Shown here piece after piece: positions 16,794-25,308 of a DNA stretch of 64,000 nucleotides (its first letter is position 1; every line of letters begins with the position of its first letter). The notes below the pieces were generated by a model, which saw only the letters and a program-made list of their open reading frames with translations, was not told the DNA's origin and did not search any database. Origin of the DNA: Thermoanaerobaculales bacterium (GTDB taxonomy: Bacteria > Acidobacteriota > Thermoanaerobaculia > Thermoanaerobaculales > Sulfomarinibacteraceae); the NCBI GenBank assembly GCA_025456145.1, contig JALOLD010000009.1:1-64000 (forward strand), read 5' to 3'. The position numbers were made by a program, and so were the translations under genes.

Positions 16794-19163
16794 TCACCGC
16801 CACGGGCTGTAGCCGAGGACGACCTCGCGGTCGCCGGGGGGCACGGCGATCCCCCGGAAGGCGACGTCGACCGGGAAGATCGCCGCGGCCTCGCCGTCGA
16901 CCGTGGCCCGCCAGCCCGGCGTGTAGGTGTCGCTGACCACCAGGATCCCGCCCCCGCCGCCGGTCCTGACCACCAGCTCGTCGCCCGAGTCGGAGACGAT
17001 CCGCGCCGTCCCCGGTCCGGTCCCGGGCGCCGGGGCGATCGAGGCCAGCGTCGCCGACTCGACGAGCGCGCTCCTCGCGAACAGGTCGTCGGGCGCCTCG
17101 ACGACCAGCCGGATGAGCCCGTCGAAGCCGTCGTAGGGCGAGAGCTCCGGGACGACCCGGACCCGCGGCTGGGCGAGGCGGTTGCGCACTAGGTGGACCG
17201 GCGTTCCGGGGGGCAGCGGGATCGGCGTGACCTGGGGGCCCTCGACCGGCCGGGTCGACACGACGTGGGTCACCCCCGCGGCGCCGGCGAGCATCATCTT
17301 CTCGCGCAGCGGCGCGTCGTTGACGAGCACCGAGAGCTGGGTGGAGCGCAGCGTCGAGAAGGCCTCCATGTCCGGGTTGAAGGCCAGGGCCAGGCCGTAG
17401 GAGGCGCCGGTCAGCAGCCGCAGGGTCTGGCGCTCCCAGCGGTAGTAGTCGCGGGCGTCGCCGTCGACCCCCGAGGGCCAGGGCACCCGGTCGACCTCGG
17501 CGAGGGTCATCACCCGGCCGACCCGGTCGTCGGCGAGGATCGCCCGGACCACCGCCGGCGGCTCGCTGTAGAACGCCGGCTCGACGGTGGGTGCGAGGTG
17601 GCGGTTGTTGAGCCAGAGATCGGCGCCGACGATCAGGGGCAGCAGGGCCGCGACGCGACGCGGGTCGACCGACCCGCGGATCGCGGCGAGCAGCGCGAGC
17701 GCTGCCACGAGGAGCGGCGCCGCGGCGAGCGCCACCCGACCGAGCAGGAGGTCCCGCACCGCCTGGGTCTGCTCCGCCGTGACGACCCCCGAGAGCCCGG
17801 CCAGCCAGCGGTCCAGACCGAGCGGCAGCGCGGCCGAGACGAGCGCCAGCCCGACCAGACCGAGCAGCGCAACGGCCGCCGGCCCTCGCCGGTCCGACGC
17901 CTCGCGGATCCTCGCCACCCCGAGGGCCGCGAGCAGGGCCAGGGGCAGCATCGCGGGGACCAGCCACTTGACCGGGTAGCGAATCGAGTCGACCAGCGTC
18001 TCGTCGATCGCGATGAGCAGGGGGTAGACCGGGCCGTAGCGGCCGAGCGCCATCAGGAGGAGCGCCCCGAACCACGCCGCAAGGGCGAGCCGCAGCCGAC
18101 CCCGGCGCGACAGCCCGACGATCGCCAGCACCACCACGAGCGCGCCGACATAGCTGCCCTGGAAGAGGAAGTGGGCCCGCGGCGCGACCAGCTCCTGGCC
18201 CCAGAACGCGGTCGGACCGTAGGTCGTGGGATCGCCGAACGGGTCGGAGACGACCAGGCCGGTGAGCTCGAGGGGGTGCATCGACCACTGGAGCGACCCG
18301 GCCGTCTCGAAGCCGCTCGCGCGGACCGAGCTCGCGAAGAGCCGGCTCGAGGCGAGGATGTGAGGCAGGGCCGCGGCGCCGCCGATGGCCAGCCCGAGAA
18401 CGGTGCGGACCGACCCTCGCCCCCGTCCCGCCGACGCCTCGTCGGGGAAGGCGAGGGCCAGCCGGGCGGCCATCCCGGCGAGGGCGCCGACGATGACGAA
18501 GGGCTCGCCGGCGACCAGGATGAAGAAGGTGGAGAGCGCCAGCGCGACCACCGCCCGCCCGCCCCGCTCCGCGGTCAGCACCGCCTCGAAGGCGAGCACC
18601 AACCATGGCGCCCAGGCCAGGGTCCAGCCATAGGCGCACGGCGCGGTCGCCGAGATCGCCAGCCCCGAGAAGCCGAAGGCCAGCCCCGCGGTGAGGGCGG
18701 GGGCGCCGCCGAGCCCGTAACGGCGCGCGAGCAGCATGGCGCCGAGCCCACCCCAGAGCACGTGCGCCGCGCCGAGCACCGTCAGACCGAAGGCCGGGGA
18801 GAGCGGGACGATCGCCCACCGGGGCGGGTAGAAGGCCGCGTAGATCGGGTTGGCGAGCAGGGGGACCCCGTTCGACAGGAGCGGGTTCCACGACACCGAG
18901 CCGCGGGCGACCGCCGCGCGGACGCAGGCCTGCTGCGGCTCGAAGGTCTGGTGGAAGTCCATGTGGACGAACGGCCGGCCGGCGACGACGGGGTGGAAGA
19001 AGGCGAGGGCGAAGAGCCCGAGCAGCGCCGCGAGCAGGATCGGGCGGGGCTCGCGGCTCACCTGCGCCGCCCCGCGCGCGGCGCCGCGCGTCGTCCCCGA
19101 CCCTCGCCGGCGCGGCTGGCTCCGGCGCCCGAGCCCGACTCGGCCTCTCTCATGCCACGCCAT
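16794..19163 (-). CDS. YfhO-like polytopic membrane protein
   Basis: Many TM helices with soluble C-terminal beta-domain (FSTLRSTQLSVLVNDA...GILVVSDTYTPGWRATVDGEAAAIFPVDVAFRGIAVPPGDREVVLGYSPW). Confidence 0.8.
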   Translation of the reverse strand: MAWHERGRVGLGRRSQPRRRGSGTTRGAARGAAQVSREPRPILLAALLGLFALAFFHPVVAGRPFVHMDFHQTFEPQQACVRAAVARGSVSWNPLLSNGVPLLANPIYAAFYPPRWAIVPLSPAFGLTVLGAAHVLWGGLGAMLLARRYGLGGAPALTAGLAFGFSGLAISATAPCAYGWTLAWAPWLVLAFEAVLTAERGGRAVVALALSTFFILVAGEPFVIVGALAGMAARLALAFPDEASAGRGRGSVRTVLGLAIGGAAALPHILASSRLFASSVRASGFETAGSLQWSMHPLELTGLVVSDPFGDPTTYGPTAFWGQELVAPRAHFLFQGSYVGALVVVLAIVGLSRRGRLRLALAAWFGALLLMALGRYGPVYPLLIAIDETLVDSIRYPVKWLVPAMLPLALLAALGVARIREASDRRGPAAVALLGLVGLALVSAALPLGLDRWLAGLSGVVTAEQTQAVRDLLLGRVALAAAPLLVAALALLAAIRGSVDPRRVAALLPLIVGADLWLNNRHLAPTVEPAFYSEPPAVVRAILADDRVGRVMTLAEVDRVPWPSGVDGDARDYYRWERQTLRLLTGASYGLALAFNPDMEAFSTLRSTQLSVLVNDAPLREKMMLAGAAGVTHVVSTRPVEGPQVTPIPLPPGTPVHLVRNRLAQPRVRVVPELSPYDGFDGLIRLVVEAPDDLFARSALVESATLASIAPAPGTGPGTARIVSDSGDELVVRTGGGGGILVVSDTYTPGWRATVDGEAAAIFPVDVAFRGIAVPPGDREVVLGYSPWR

Positions 19164-19279
19164 CCTACGTCAGCGGGCGACCCCGGGGAATCGGGGCCGC
19201 CGAGCCCGATGGCCGGCAGCCCCCGCCGCGTGCCTCGACGGTCAGTCGTCGCCCGGCGGTTGGCTATACTACGCCCACC

Positions 19280-19957
19280 ATGATCCTGATCCTCATCGTC
19301 ACGCTCTCCTCGCTCTTCGTCCTCACCCACCTGGGGCTCTCGCACGGGGCGATCCGCGAGGGCCTCGTCGCCCGGCTCGGCCAGTGGCCGTTCCGCGGCC
19401 TTTACTCGGCGGTCTCGTTTCTCACCCTCGCGCCGGTGTCGGTGCTGTGGTGGCAGAACCGTCACCTCGGACCGCTCCTCTGGCAGCTCGACCCGTGGCT
19501 CGAGCGCGCCATCGCCCTGGTGCTCATGCTGCTCGCCGTCGAGCTGCTGGTGCTCATGCTCGCCACCCCGAGCCCGGCCAGCATGATCCCCGGCAACCTC
19601 GAGCCGCGCGGCATCCTGAGGGTCACCCGGCACCCGATGAACATCGGTCTCGCGCTGTTCGGCCTGGCCCACCTGGCGGCCAACGGCGCGCTCGGCGACG
19701 TCGCCTTCTTCGGCGCCTTCGTCGTCGTCGGGCTGGTCGGGCCCTTCCACATGGACGCCCGGCTCCGCAAGAGCCGCGGCGAGGGCTTCGCCGAGTTCTG
19801 CCGCCGGACCTCGGTCCTCCCCTTCGTCGCCATCGCGCGCGGCCGCACGGCGTTCCGCGCCGACGAGATCTCCTTCCCGCTCTTCGTCCTCGGGGTCGTC
19901 GTCTACGTCGCGCTGGTCGTCCTCCACGGCCGGCTCTTCGGCGCCGATCTGTTCTGA
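19280..19957 (+). CDS. NnrU-family/isoprenylcysteine methyltransferase-like membrane protein
   Basis: LTHLGLSHGAIREGLVARLGQWPFRGLYSAVSFLTL...VTRHPMNIGLALFGLAHLAANG. Confidence 0.75.
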   Translation: MILILIVTLSSLFVLTHLGLSHGAIREGLVARLGQWPFRGLYSAVSFLTLAPVSVLWWQNRHLGPLLWQLDPWLERAIALVLMLLAVELLVLMLATPSPASMIPGNLEPRGILRVTRHPMNIGLALFGLAHLAANGALGDVAFFGAFVVVGLVGPFHMDARLRKSRGEGFAEFCRRTSVLPFVAIARGRTAFRADEISFPLFVLGVVVYVALVVLHGRLFGADLF

Positions 19958-19992
19958 GCCACGTCCATCACGGGTGTCCGGAGCCGCAGCCC

Positions 19993-20075
19993 CTTGTAGC
20001 CCCAGGCTTCCAGCCTGCGCTCGGTCCGCTCCGCAACGTCCTCCCAACGGCAGGCAGTATGCCTGCCGCTACAAG
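19993..20075. repeat. REP-like structured intergenic element
   Basis: Bounded by CTTGTAGC...GCTACAAG; internal CAGGCTTCCAGCCTG and GCAGGCAGTATGCCTGC hairpins. Confidence 0.7.
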
Positions 20076-20179
20076 ACAAGCAGGCATGGCTGCCGCGACG
20101 AGACAGGGCGGTTGACGGTTGCCGCAGACGTATCGCCCGAGAGCTTGCCGCCGTCTCGACGTCGGAATATCCTGTGCCG

Positions 20180-20911
20180 ATGACGACCGCGGCGGCCCTG
20201 ATCATCGGCGACGAGATCCTCTCGGGCAAGGTCCGCGACAGCAACGCCGAGCGGATCATCGACCTGATGCGCGAGCTCGGCGTCGAGCTCCAGCGCATCG
20301 TCACCCTCGGCGACGATGTCGAGCCCCTCGCCGCCGAGATCCGCTTCTGCGCGGCGCGCTTCGACGCCGTCGTCACCTCGGGGGGGGTCGGTCCGACGCA
20401 TGACGACCGGACCGTCGCCGCGGTGGCACGGGCCTTCGGCGTCGGCATCGAGCGCAACATCGAGCTCGAGCGGATGATCCGTTCGTGGTGGGGCGACCGG
20501 GTCAACGCCGCCGCGCTGCGGATGGCCGACGTCCCCGCCGGGACCACCCTGCTCTACACCGGCGACGGCAACATGCCCCTGGTCGTCTGCCGAAACGTCT
20601 ACCTGCTGCCCGGGATCCCGCGGCTGTTCGCCGCCAAGGTCGGCGCGCTGCGCGCGGTGCTTCGCGGCGGGCCGCACGTCGTGGCCAGCCTCTACCTGAG
20701 CTCCGACGAGAGCGCGGTGGCGGCGATCCTCAGCGCGGTCGACAACGCCTATCCGGCGGTCAAGATCGGCAGCTACCCGACCTATGGCGAGGCTGACCAC
20801 CAGGTCTGGGTGACCGTCGAGGCGTCGAGCCGGGCCGACACCGACGTCGCGGTCGACCGGCTGCTCGAGCTGCTGCCCGCCGACGAGGTCGTCCGCGTCG
20901 ACCGCGGGTAG
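20180..20911 (+). CDS. Molybdopterin-binding (CinA N-terminal/MoCF) domain protein
   Basis: ALIIGDEILSGKVRDSNAERIIDLMRELGV...VTSGGVGPTHDDRTVAAVARAFG. Confidence 0.85.
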   Translation: MTTAAALIIGDEILSGKVRDSNAERIIDLMRELGVELQRIVTLGDDVEPLAAEIRFCAARFDAVVTSGGVGPTHDDRTVAAVARAFGVGIERNIELERMIRSWWGDRVNAAALRMADVPAGTTLLYTGDGNMPLVVCRNVYLLPGIPRLFAAKVGALRAVLRGGPHVVASLYLSSDESAVAAILSAVDNAYPAVKIGSYPTYGEADHQVWVTVEASSRADTDVAVDRLLELLPADEVVRVDRG

Positions 20912-20949
20912 GCGGCGTTCGCGAGCGCCGGCGGGCGACGCGTCGTCTT

Positions 20950-21021
20950 TTTCCCCTCCTTCTCCCTCTCCCCTGCGAGACCGGTCGAGATCTGCCGACG
21001 ACGAGGGAGAAGGAGGGGAAA
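20950..21021. repeat. Inverted repeat with 19-bp perfect polypyrimidine/polypurine arms
   Basis: TTTCCCCTCCTTCTCCCTC (20950-20968) versus GAGGGAGAAGGAGGGGAAA (21003-21021). Confidence 0.7.
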
Positions 21022-21083
21022 GAGAAATGGAGGCCACACCACCGACGGGGGCCATGACTGCCGCTCGGCTATGATCGGGCACG

Positions 21084-23051
21084 ATGAGCCCACCGAGAGT
21101 CGATCACCGGGCGGCGGACTGGCTGGCGTTTGTCGAGGAGGTGCGCCGCGACCCGTCGATCGGCTTCGAGGTCCAGTGGGCGCGTTTCCTCGAGCTCTCC
21201 GCGGCGCGCGATCCCGCGCTCGGGCCGCTGCCGACCTGGGTCCCCGACCCGGCCCGGATCGCCCGCTCGGGGATCGGCCGCCTCATGGCCGAGCTCGGGA
21301 TCGGCAGCTACGACGAGCTCCACCGCTGGTCGACGACCGACCGCGCCGGCTTCTGGCGGGTCGTGATCGAGCGCCTCGGCGTCGTCTTCAGTCGACCGCC
21401 CGAGACCATCCTCGACCTCGCCGGCGGCGCGACGGCGCCGCGCTGGCTGCCCGGCGCCCGGCTCAACATCGCCGACTCGTGCTTCCTCGCCGAGGGCTGC
21501 GCCACCGCCCTCGTCCAGGGCCGCGAGGGCAGCGATCGCGACCTCTACGTCACTTACGGCGAGCTCGAGGCGCTCGTCAACCGGGTCGCCAACGGCCTGG
21601 CCGGGCACGGCCTCGGCCGGGGCGCCCGGATCGCGCTCTACATGCCGATGAACCTCGAGTGCGTCGCCGCCTATTTAGGCGTCGTCCGGGCCGGCGGCGC
21701 GGTGGTCTCGATCGCCGACAGCTTCGCCGCGCGCGAGCTCGCACGCCGCCTCGAGATCGCCGGCGCCGATGCCGTCGTCACGGTCGACGTCTTCAACCGC
21801 GGCGGACGGGCGATCCCGCTCTACGGCACGGTCCGCGAGGCGGCGGCGCCGCGCGCGGTCGTCATCCCGGCCGACCCGGCGGCGCCGCCCGATCTACGCG
21901 CCGGCGACCTGCTGTGGGACGACCTCCTCGGCGACGCGACGCCGAGCGGGCTCGCAGACTGCGCTCCCGACGACCTGACCAACGTGCTCTTCTCCTCGGG
22001 CACCACCGGCGACCCCAAGGCGATCCCGTGGACCCACCTGACCCCGCTCAAGTGCGCCGCCGACGGTTGGCTCCACCAGGACATCGGGCCGGGCAGCGTC
22101 GTCTGCTGGCCGACCAACATCGGCTGGATGATGGGGCCGTGGCTGGTCTACGCGAGCCTCGTCAACCGCGGCTGCATGGCCCTCTACGAGGGGCTGCCGG
22201 GCGGCCCGGGCTTCGCCCGCTTCGTCGAGCGGGCCGGGGTGACCATGCTCGGCGTCGTGCCTTCCCTGGTCCGCGCCTGGCGCACCTCGGGGGTGTGCGA
22301 GGGCGCGGACTGGTCGCGGATCGAGGTCTTCAGCTCGACCGGCGAGCCCTCGAACCGCCAGGACTACCTGTGGCTGACCTCGCTCAACGGGTACCGGGCG
22401 CCGGTCGTCGAGTACTGCGGCGGCACCGAGATCGGCGGCGGCTACATCACCGGCGCCGTCGTCCAGCCGGCGTCGCCCGCGACCTTCACCACCCCGGCCC
22501 TCGGCCTCGACCTCGTCATCCTCGACGACGCCGGCCGTCCGGTCGCCGAGGGCGAGGAGGGCGAGGTCTTTCTCGTGCCCCCGTCGATCGGCCTGTCGCA
22601 GGCCCTGCTCAACCGCGACCACGACGAGGTCTACTACCGCGGCTGCCCGGCCGGCCCGAACGGCGAGCCCCTGCGCCGCCACGGCGACCGGCTGGCGCGG
22701 CTGCCGGGCGGCTTCTACCGCGCCCAGGGCCGGGCCGACGACACCATGAACCTGGGCGGGATCAAGGTCTCCTCCCTCGAGCTCGAACGGGTGGTCGACC
22801 GCCACCCCGCGGTCGCCGAGTCCGCCGCGGTGGCGGTCCAACCGGGCGGCGAGGGCGCCGAGGCCCTGGTCGTCTTCGCGGTGCTCGCCGCCGAGGTCGA
22901 CCGCGGACAGCTCCTCGCCGAGCTGCGCCGGCAGATCGCCCGAGACCTCAACCCCCTCTTCAAGATCCACGACCTGGTCGTCGTCGACTCCCTCCCCCGC
23001 ACCGCCTCCAACAAGCTGATGCGCCGCGAGCTCCGCGGCCGCTACGACTAG
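21084..23051 (+). CDS. AMP-forming acyl-CoA synthetase (acetyl/acetoacetyl-CoA synthetase-like)
   Basis: LFSSGTTGDPKAIPWTH, STGEPSN, YCGGTEIGGGYI, GRADDTMNLGGIKVSSLELE, PRTASNKLMRRELR. Confidence 0.9.
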   Translation: MSPPRVDHRAADWLAFVEEVRRDPSIGFEVQWARFLELSAARDPALGPLPTWVPDPARIARSGIGRLMAELGIGSYDELHRWSTTDRAGFWRVVIERLGVVFSRPPETILDLAGGATAPRWLPGARLNIADSCFLAEGCATALVQGREGSDRDLYVTYGELEALVNRVANGLAGHGLGRGARIALYMPMNLECVAAYLGVVRAGGAVVSIADSFAARELARRLEIAGADAVVTVDVFNRGGRAIPLYGTVREAAAPRAVVIPADPAAPPDLRAGDLLWDDLLGDATPSGLADCAPDDLTNVLFSSGTTGDPKAIPWTHLTPLKCAADGWLHQDIGPGSVVCWPTNIGWMMGPWLVYASLVNRGCMALYEGLPGGPGFARFVERAGVTMLGVVPSLVRAWRTSGVCEGADWSRIEVFSSTGEPSNRQDYLWLTSLNGYRAPVVEYCGGTEIGGGYITGAVVQPASPATFTTPALGLDLVILDDAGRPVAEGEEGEVFLVPPSIGLSQALLNRDHDEVYYRGCPAGPNGEPLRRHGDRLARLPGGFYRAQGRADDTMNLGGIKVSSLELERVVDRHPAVAESAAVAVQPGGEGAEALVVFAVLAAEVDRGQLLAELRRQIARDLNPLFKIHDLVVVDSLPRTASNKLMRRELRGRYD

Positions 23052-23167
23052 CCCGACCGGCGCCGGGCCCGGCGAGCTCACCAACATCCCCGCCGGACCT
23101 CTCGTCGGCCACCCCGGCGCCACGCAGGAAGCCGGTCCGCCCGCGGGGCGACCCGCCTCCGGGCGGG

Positions 23168-23782
23168 CTATCCGGGTGGTCGTCGACTCTCCGGCTTGGC
23201 GGCGACGAACCACCCGAACCGGTCGGCGAGGCCCCGGCGCCCGGTCAGCTCGAAGCCGGCATCGCCGAGCGCGCCTGCAAAGCCGTCGCCGTCGAACCGC
23301 TCGTCGGCCGGGTGCTTCGCCAGGTACCGCCACGGGGAGCCGTTGATGAGGCGAGCGAACACCTCCTCCGCGTAGAACCGGCCGCCGGGCTTGAGCACCC
23401 GATACACCTCGGAGATCGCCGATCGCCAGTTCGGCACGTGGTGCACGATGCCGAAGTCGAACACGGCGTCGTACGAGGCGGCCGGTCTCGGGATCGAGCA
23501 GGCGTCGCCGGTCCAGATCGAGACCGCCTCACCGAAACGAGCGCACCTCCGCCTGGCCAGGCTCACCATCCGGGGATCGAGGTCGAAGGCGTCGACATGG
23601 CTCGCGCGAAAGACCTGCAGGATGATCTCGATCCCGACACCTCGGCCGCAGCCGATCTCGAGCGCGGTCCAGCCGTCGACCGCACCGCCCAGCCCGAGCA
23701 GGCGGGGCGCCTCGAAATGACGCTGGACCCACGCCCGGATCGGGTTGTTCATCGCGAGGCGCTCGAGTCGGTTGAGCTTCAT
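23168..23782 (-). CDS. Class I SAM-dependent methyltransferase
   Basis: ALEIGCGRGVGIEIIL, FDLDPRMVSLARRR, FDFGIVHHVPNW, VYRVLKPGGRFYAEEV. Confidence 0.85.
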   Translation of the reverse strand: MKLNRLERLAMNNPIRAWVQRHFEAPRLLGLGGAVDGWTALEIGCGRGVGIEIILQVFRASHVDAFDLDPRMVSLARRRCARFGEAVSIWTGDACSIPRPAASYDAVFDFGIVHHVPNWRSAISEVYRVLKPGGRFYAEEVFARLINGSPWRYLAKHPADERFDGDGFAGALGDAGFELTGRRGLADRFGWFVAAKPESRRPPG

Positions 23783-23863
23783 GTCGGCTGTGAGCCCCGG
23801 GCGCGAGGCTCGCCGGCCGGGTCCGCCGCACGCCGTATCGGCCGGCGCGTCCCGGGCACCGGC

Positions 23864-24097
23864 CTACCGTGAGCGCTCATTGCCACGCTTGAAGTTCCCC
23901 GTGACCTTGGCCATCGCGAGCTGCTGGCCGGCGGCATCGAGACCGGCCACCCGGGCAAGGAATGACGCAGCCCGGCGCCCCCCGAGAACCGCGGCTCGCC
24001 GGCCCCGCCAGGAGATGAAGACCTCCCCGTCCTTGCCGGTACGATACGAGAACGGTGGATCGGCGAGACCACCCCGCCCGTCGTCGTCCGCACCCAT
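23864..24097 (-). CDS. Small conserved-looking hypothetical protein (77 aa)
   Basis: PFSYRTGKDGEVFISWRGRRAAVLGGRRAASFLARVAGLDAAGQQLAMAKVTGNFKRGNERSR; coherent small-protein composition. Confidence 0.5.
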   Translation of the reverse strand: MGADDDGRGGLADPPFSYRTGKDGEVFISWRGRRAAVLGGRRAASFLARVAGLDAAGQQLAMAKVTGNFKRGNERSR

Positions 24098-24191
24098 GGT
24101 CAGCTCGACCCCTGAGGCCTGACGGCTCGAGCCTCAGATGACCGGCGAGGCTCTGGCCCGCCGGACGTCACGTCAGACCCCCGTGTCCGGT

Positions 24192-24518
24192 TCATGATTC
24201 CCGGTTCTCCTCCTCGGCGAACACCCATGTCCGTCCTCCCAACGAGACGGCAATCCTGTCATCGGACGTGGTCTTCTCCAGGCCTGGAGCCTGAACCACC
24301 TCGACCGGCGCGAAATGGGTCTCGCCAGCCGCATAGGTGTAGCCCACCCTCACCTCGCACCACCAGAGCTGAACATCCGAGGTTTCGCCGCACCCTCTGC
24401 AGACATGGCTGACCGTCAGCAACCGCGGCGAGAACCCACGGCGCGAGTCGAGAAACTCCGGAAGATCCGACCGGGCCCCGCATCGGCACACCCAGAGGAA
24501 CTCGTCCTGACCCTTCAT
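24192..24518 (-). CDS. Zinc-ribbon-like hypothetical protein
   Basis: CRCGARSDLPEFL...VCRGCGETSDVQLWWCEVRVGYTYAAGETHFAPVEVVQ; Cys pairs and balanced composition. Confidence 0.45.
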   Translation of the reverse strand: MKGQDEFLWVCRCGARSDLPEFLDSRRGFSPRLLTVSHVCRGCGETSDVQLWWCEVRVGYTYAAGETHFAPVEVVQAPGLEKTTSDDRIAVSLGGRTWVFAEEENRES

Positions 24519-25308
24519 CCGCCAGCAAAGCCCCCGCCAAGCCGAATTCCGCAGGACATTCCCCCGACCGGATTGCAGGAGCTGCCGTCGGAATCGCCGC
24601 TGTCGATCACGTGGGCCATGCAGGGAATCGGCATGGCAACGGGAAACACAGAAATACCGTAACCCATGGGTCCGGAACCCGATGCAGGAAAGCAGCTCGA
24701 TTCAGTTGCGACTCGATCCCAGAACAGGTGGAATTCCGAATGGAACAATGCTGCTCCGGACCCCGAATGGACGGGAGATGAGGTCGATTCGACCGATTTC
24801 CACCGCATGGTCCACTGACCGATTCGAGCGTTAGTTTCAAAGCCGCATGCTGGGACCTGGTTTTCAGGGAGGTCAAAACACGCCACAGAAACCTGGGAGG
24901 CAACTGCAACCTCCAAAAAGAACCAGTGCAGTCCTCTTCATCCGAATCGTCCGCGGTATTTCTGCCATGTGAACGTCCCGCGTAGATGGTACTTCAGTCC
25001 TGCTTGATGTCCACCACCACCCAGCCGCGGATCTCCGCCTCGTCGAGGCCGCGGTCCGGCCGGCCGACGAGGGGGTCGCAGACGTAAGCCCACTCGCGGA
25101 CGCTCGATAAGGACCTCGGGATACGCCTGCGGCTGATGCACCGAGGGACGGCTTCACCGTGGGGGGAGACCGCCGTCCCACCGGGACTGCGCCAGACCCT
25201 TGGTGTGCGAGCAAGACTTCACCGACAGGCAACGATAGCCGTTCACACTCGAGGCATGCGGGGCGCCCGGCCCCGCCGACCGGTCGGACGGCGGGGCCGG
25301 CGGCCGAC

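Noticed and set aside
17193-19283. 696-aa plus-strand ORF
   Set aside because: Antisense to the YfhO-like protein; Arg/Gly/Gln-rich artefact.
24515-24916. 133-aa and 100-aa minus-strand ORFs
   Set aside because: No recognisable motifs, overlapping frames and atypical composition; more likely non-coding relic.
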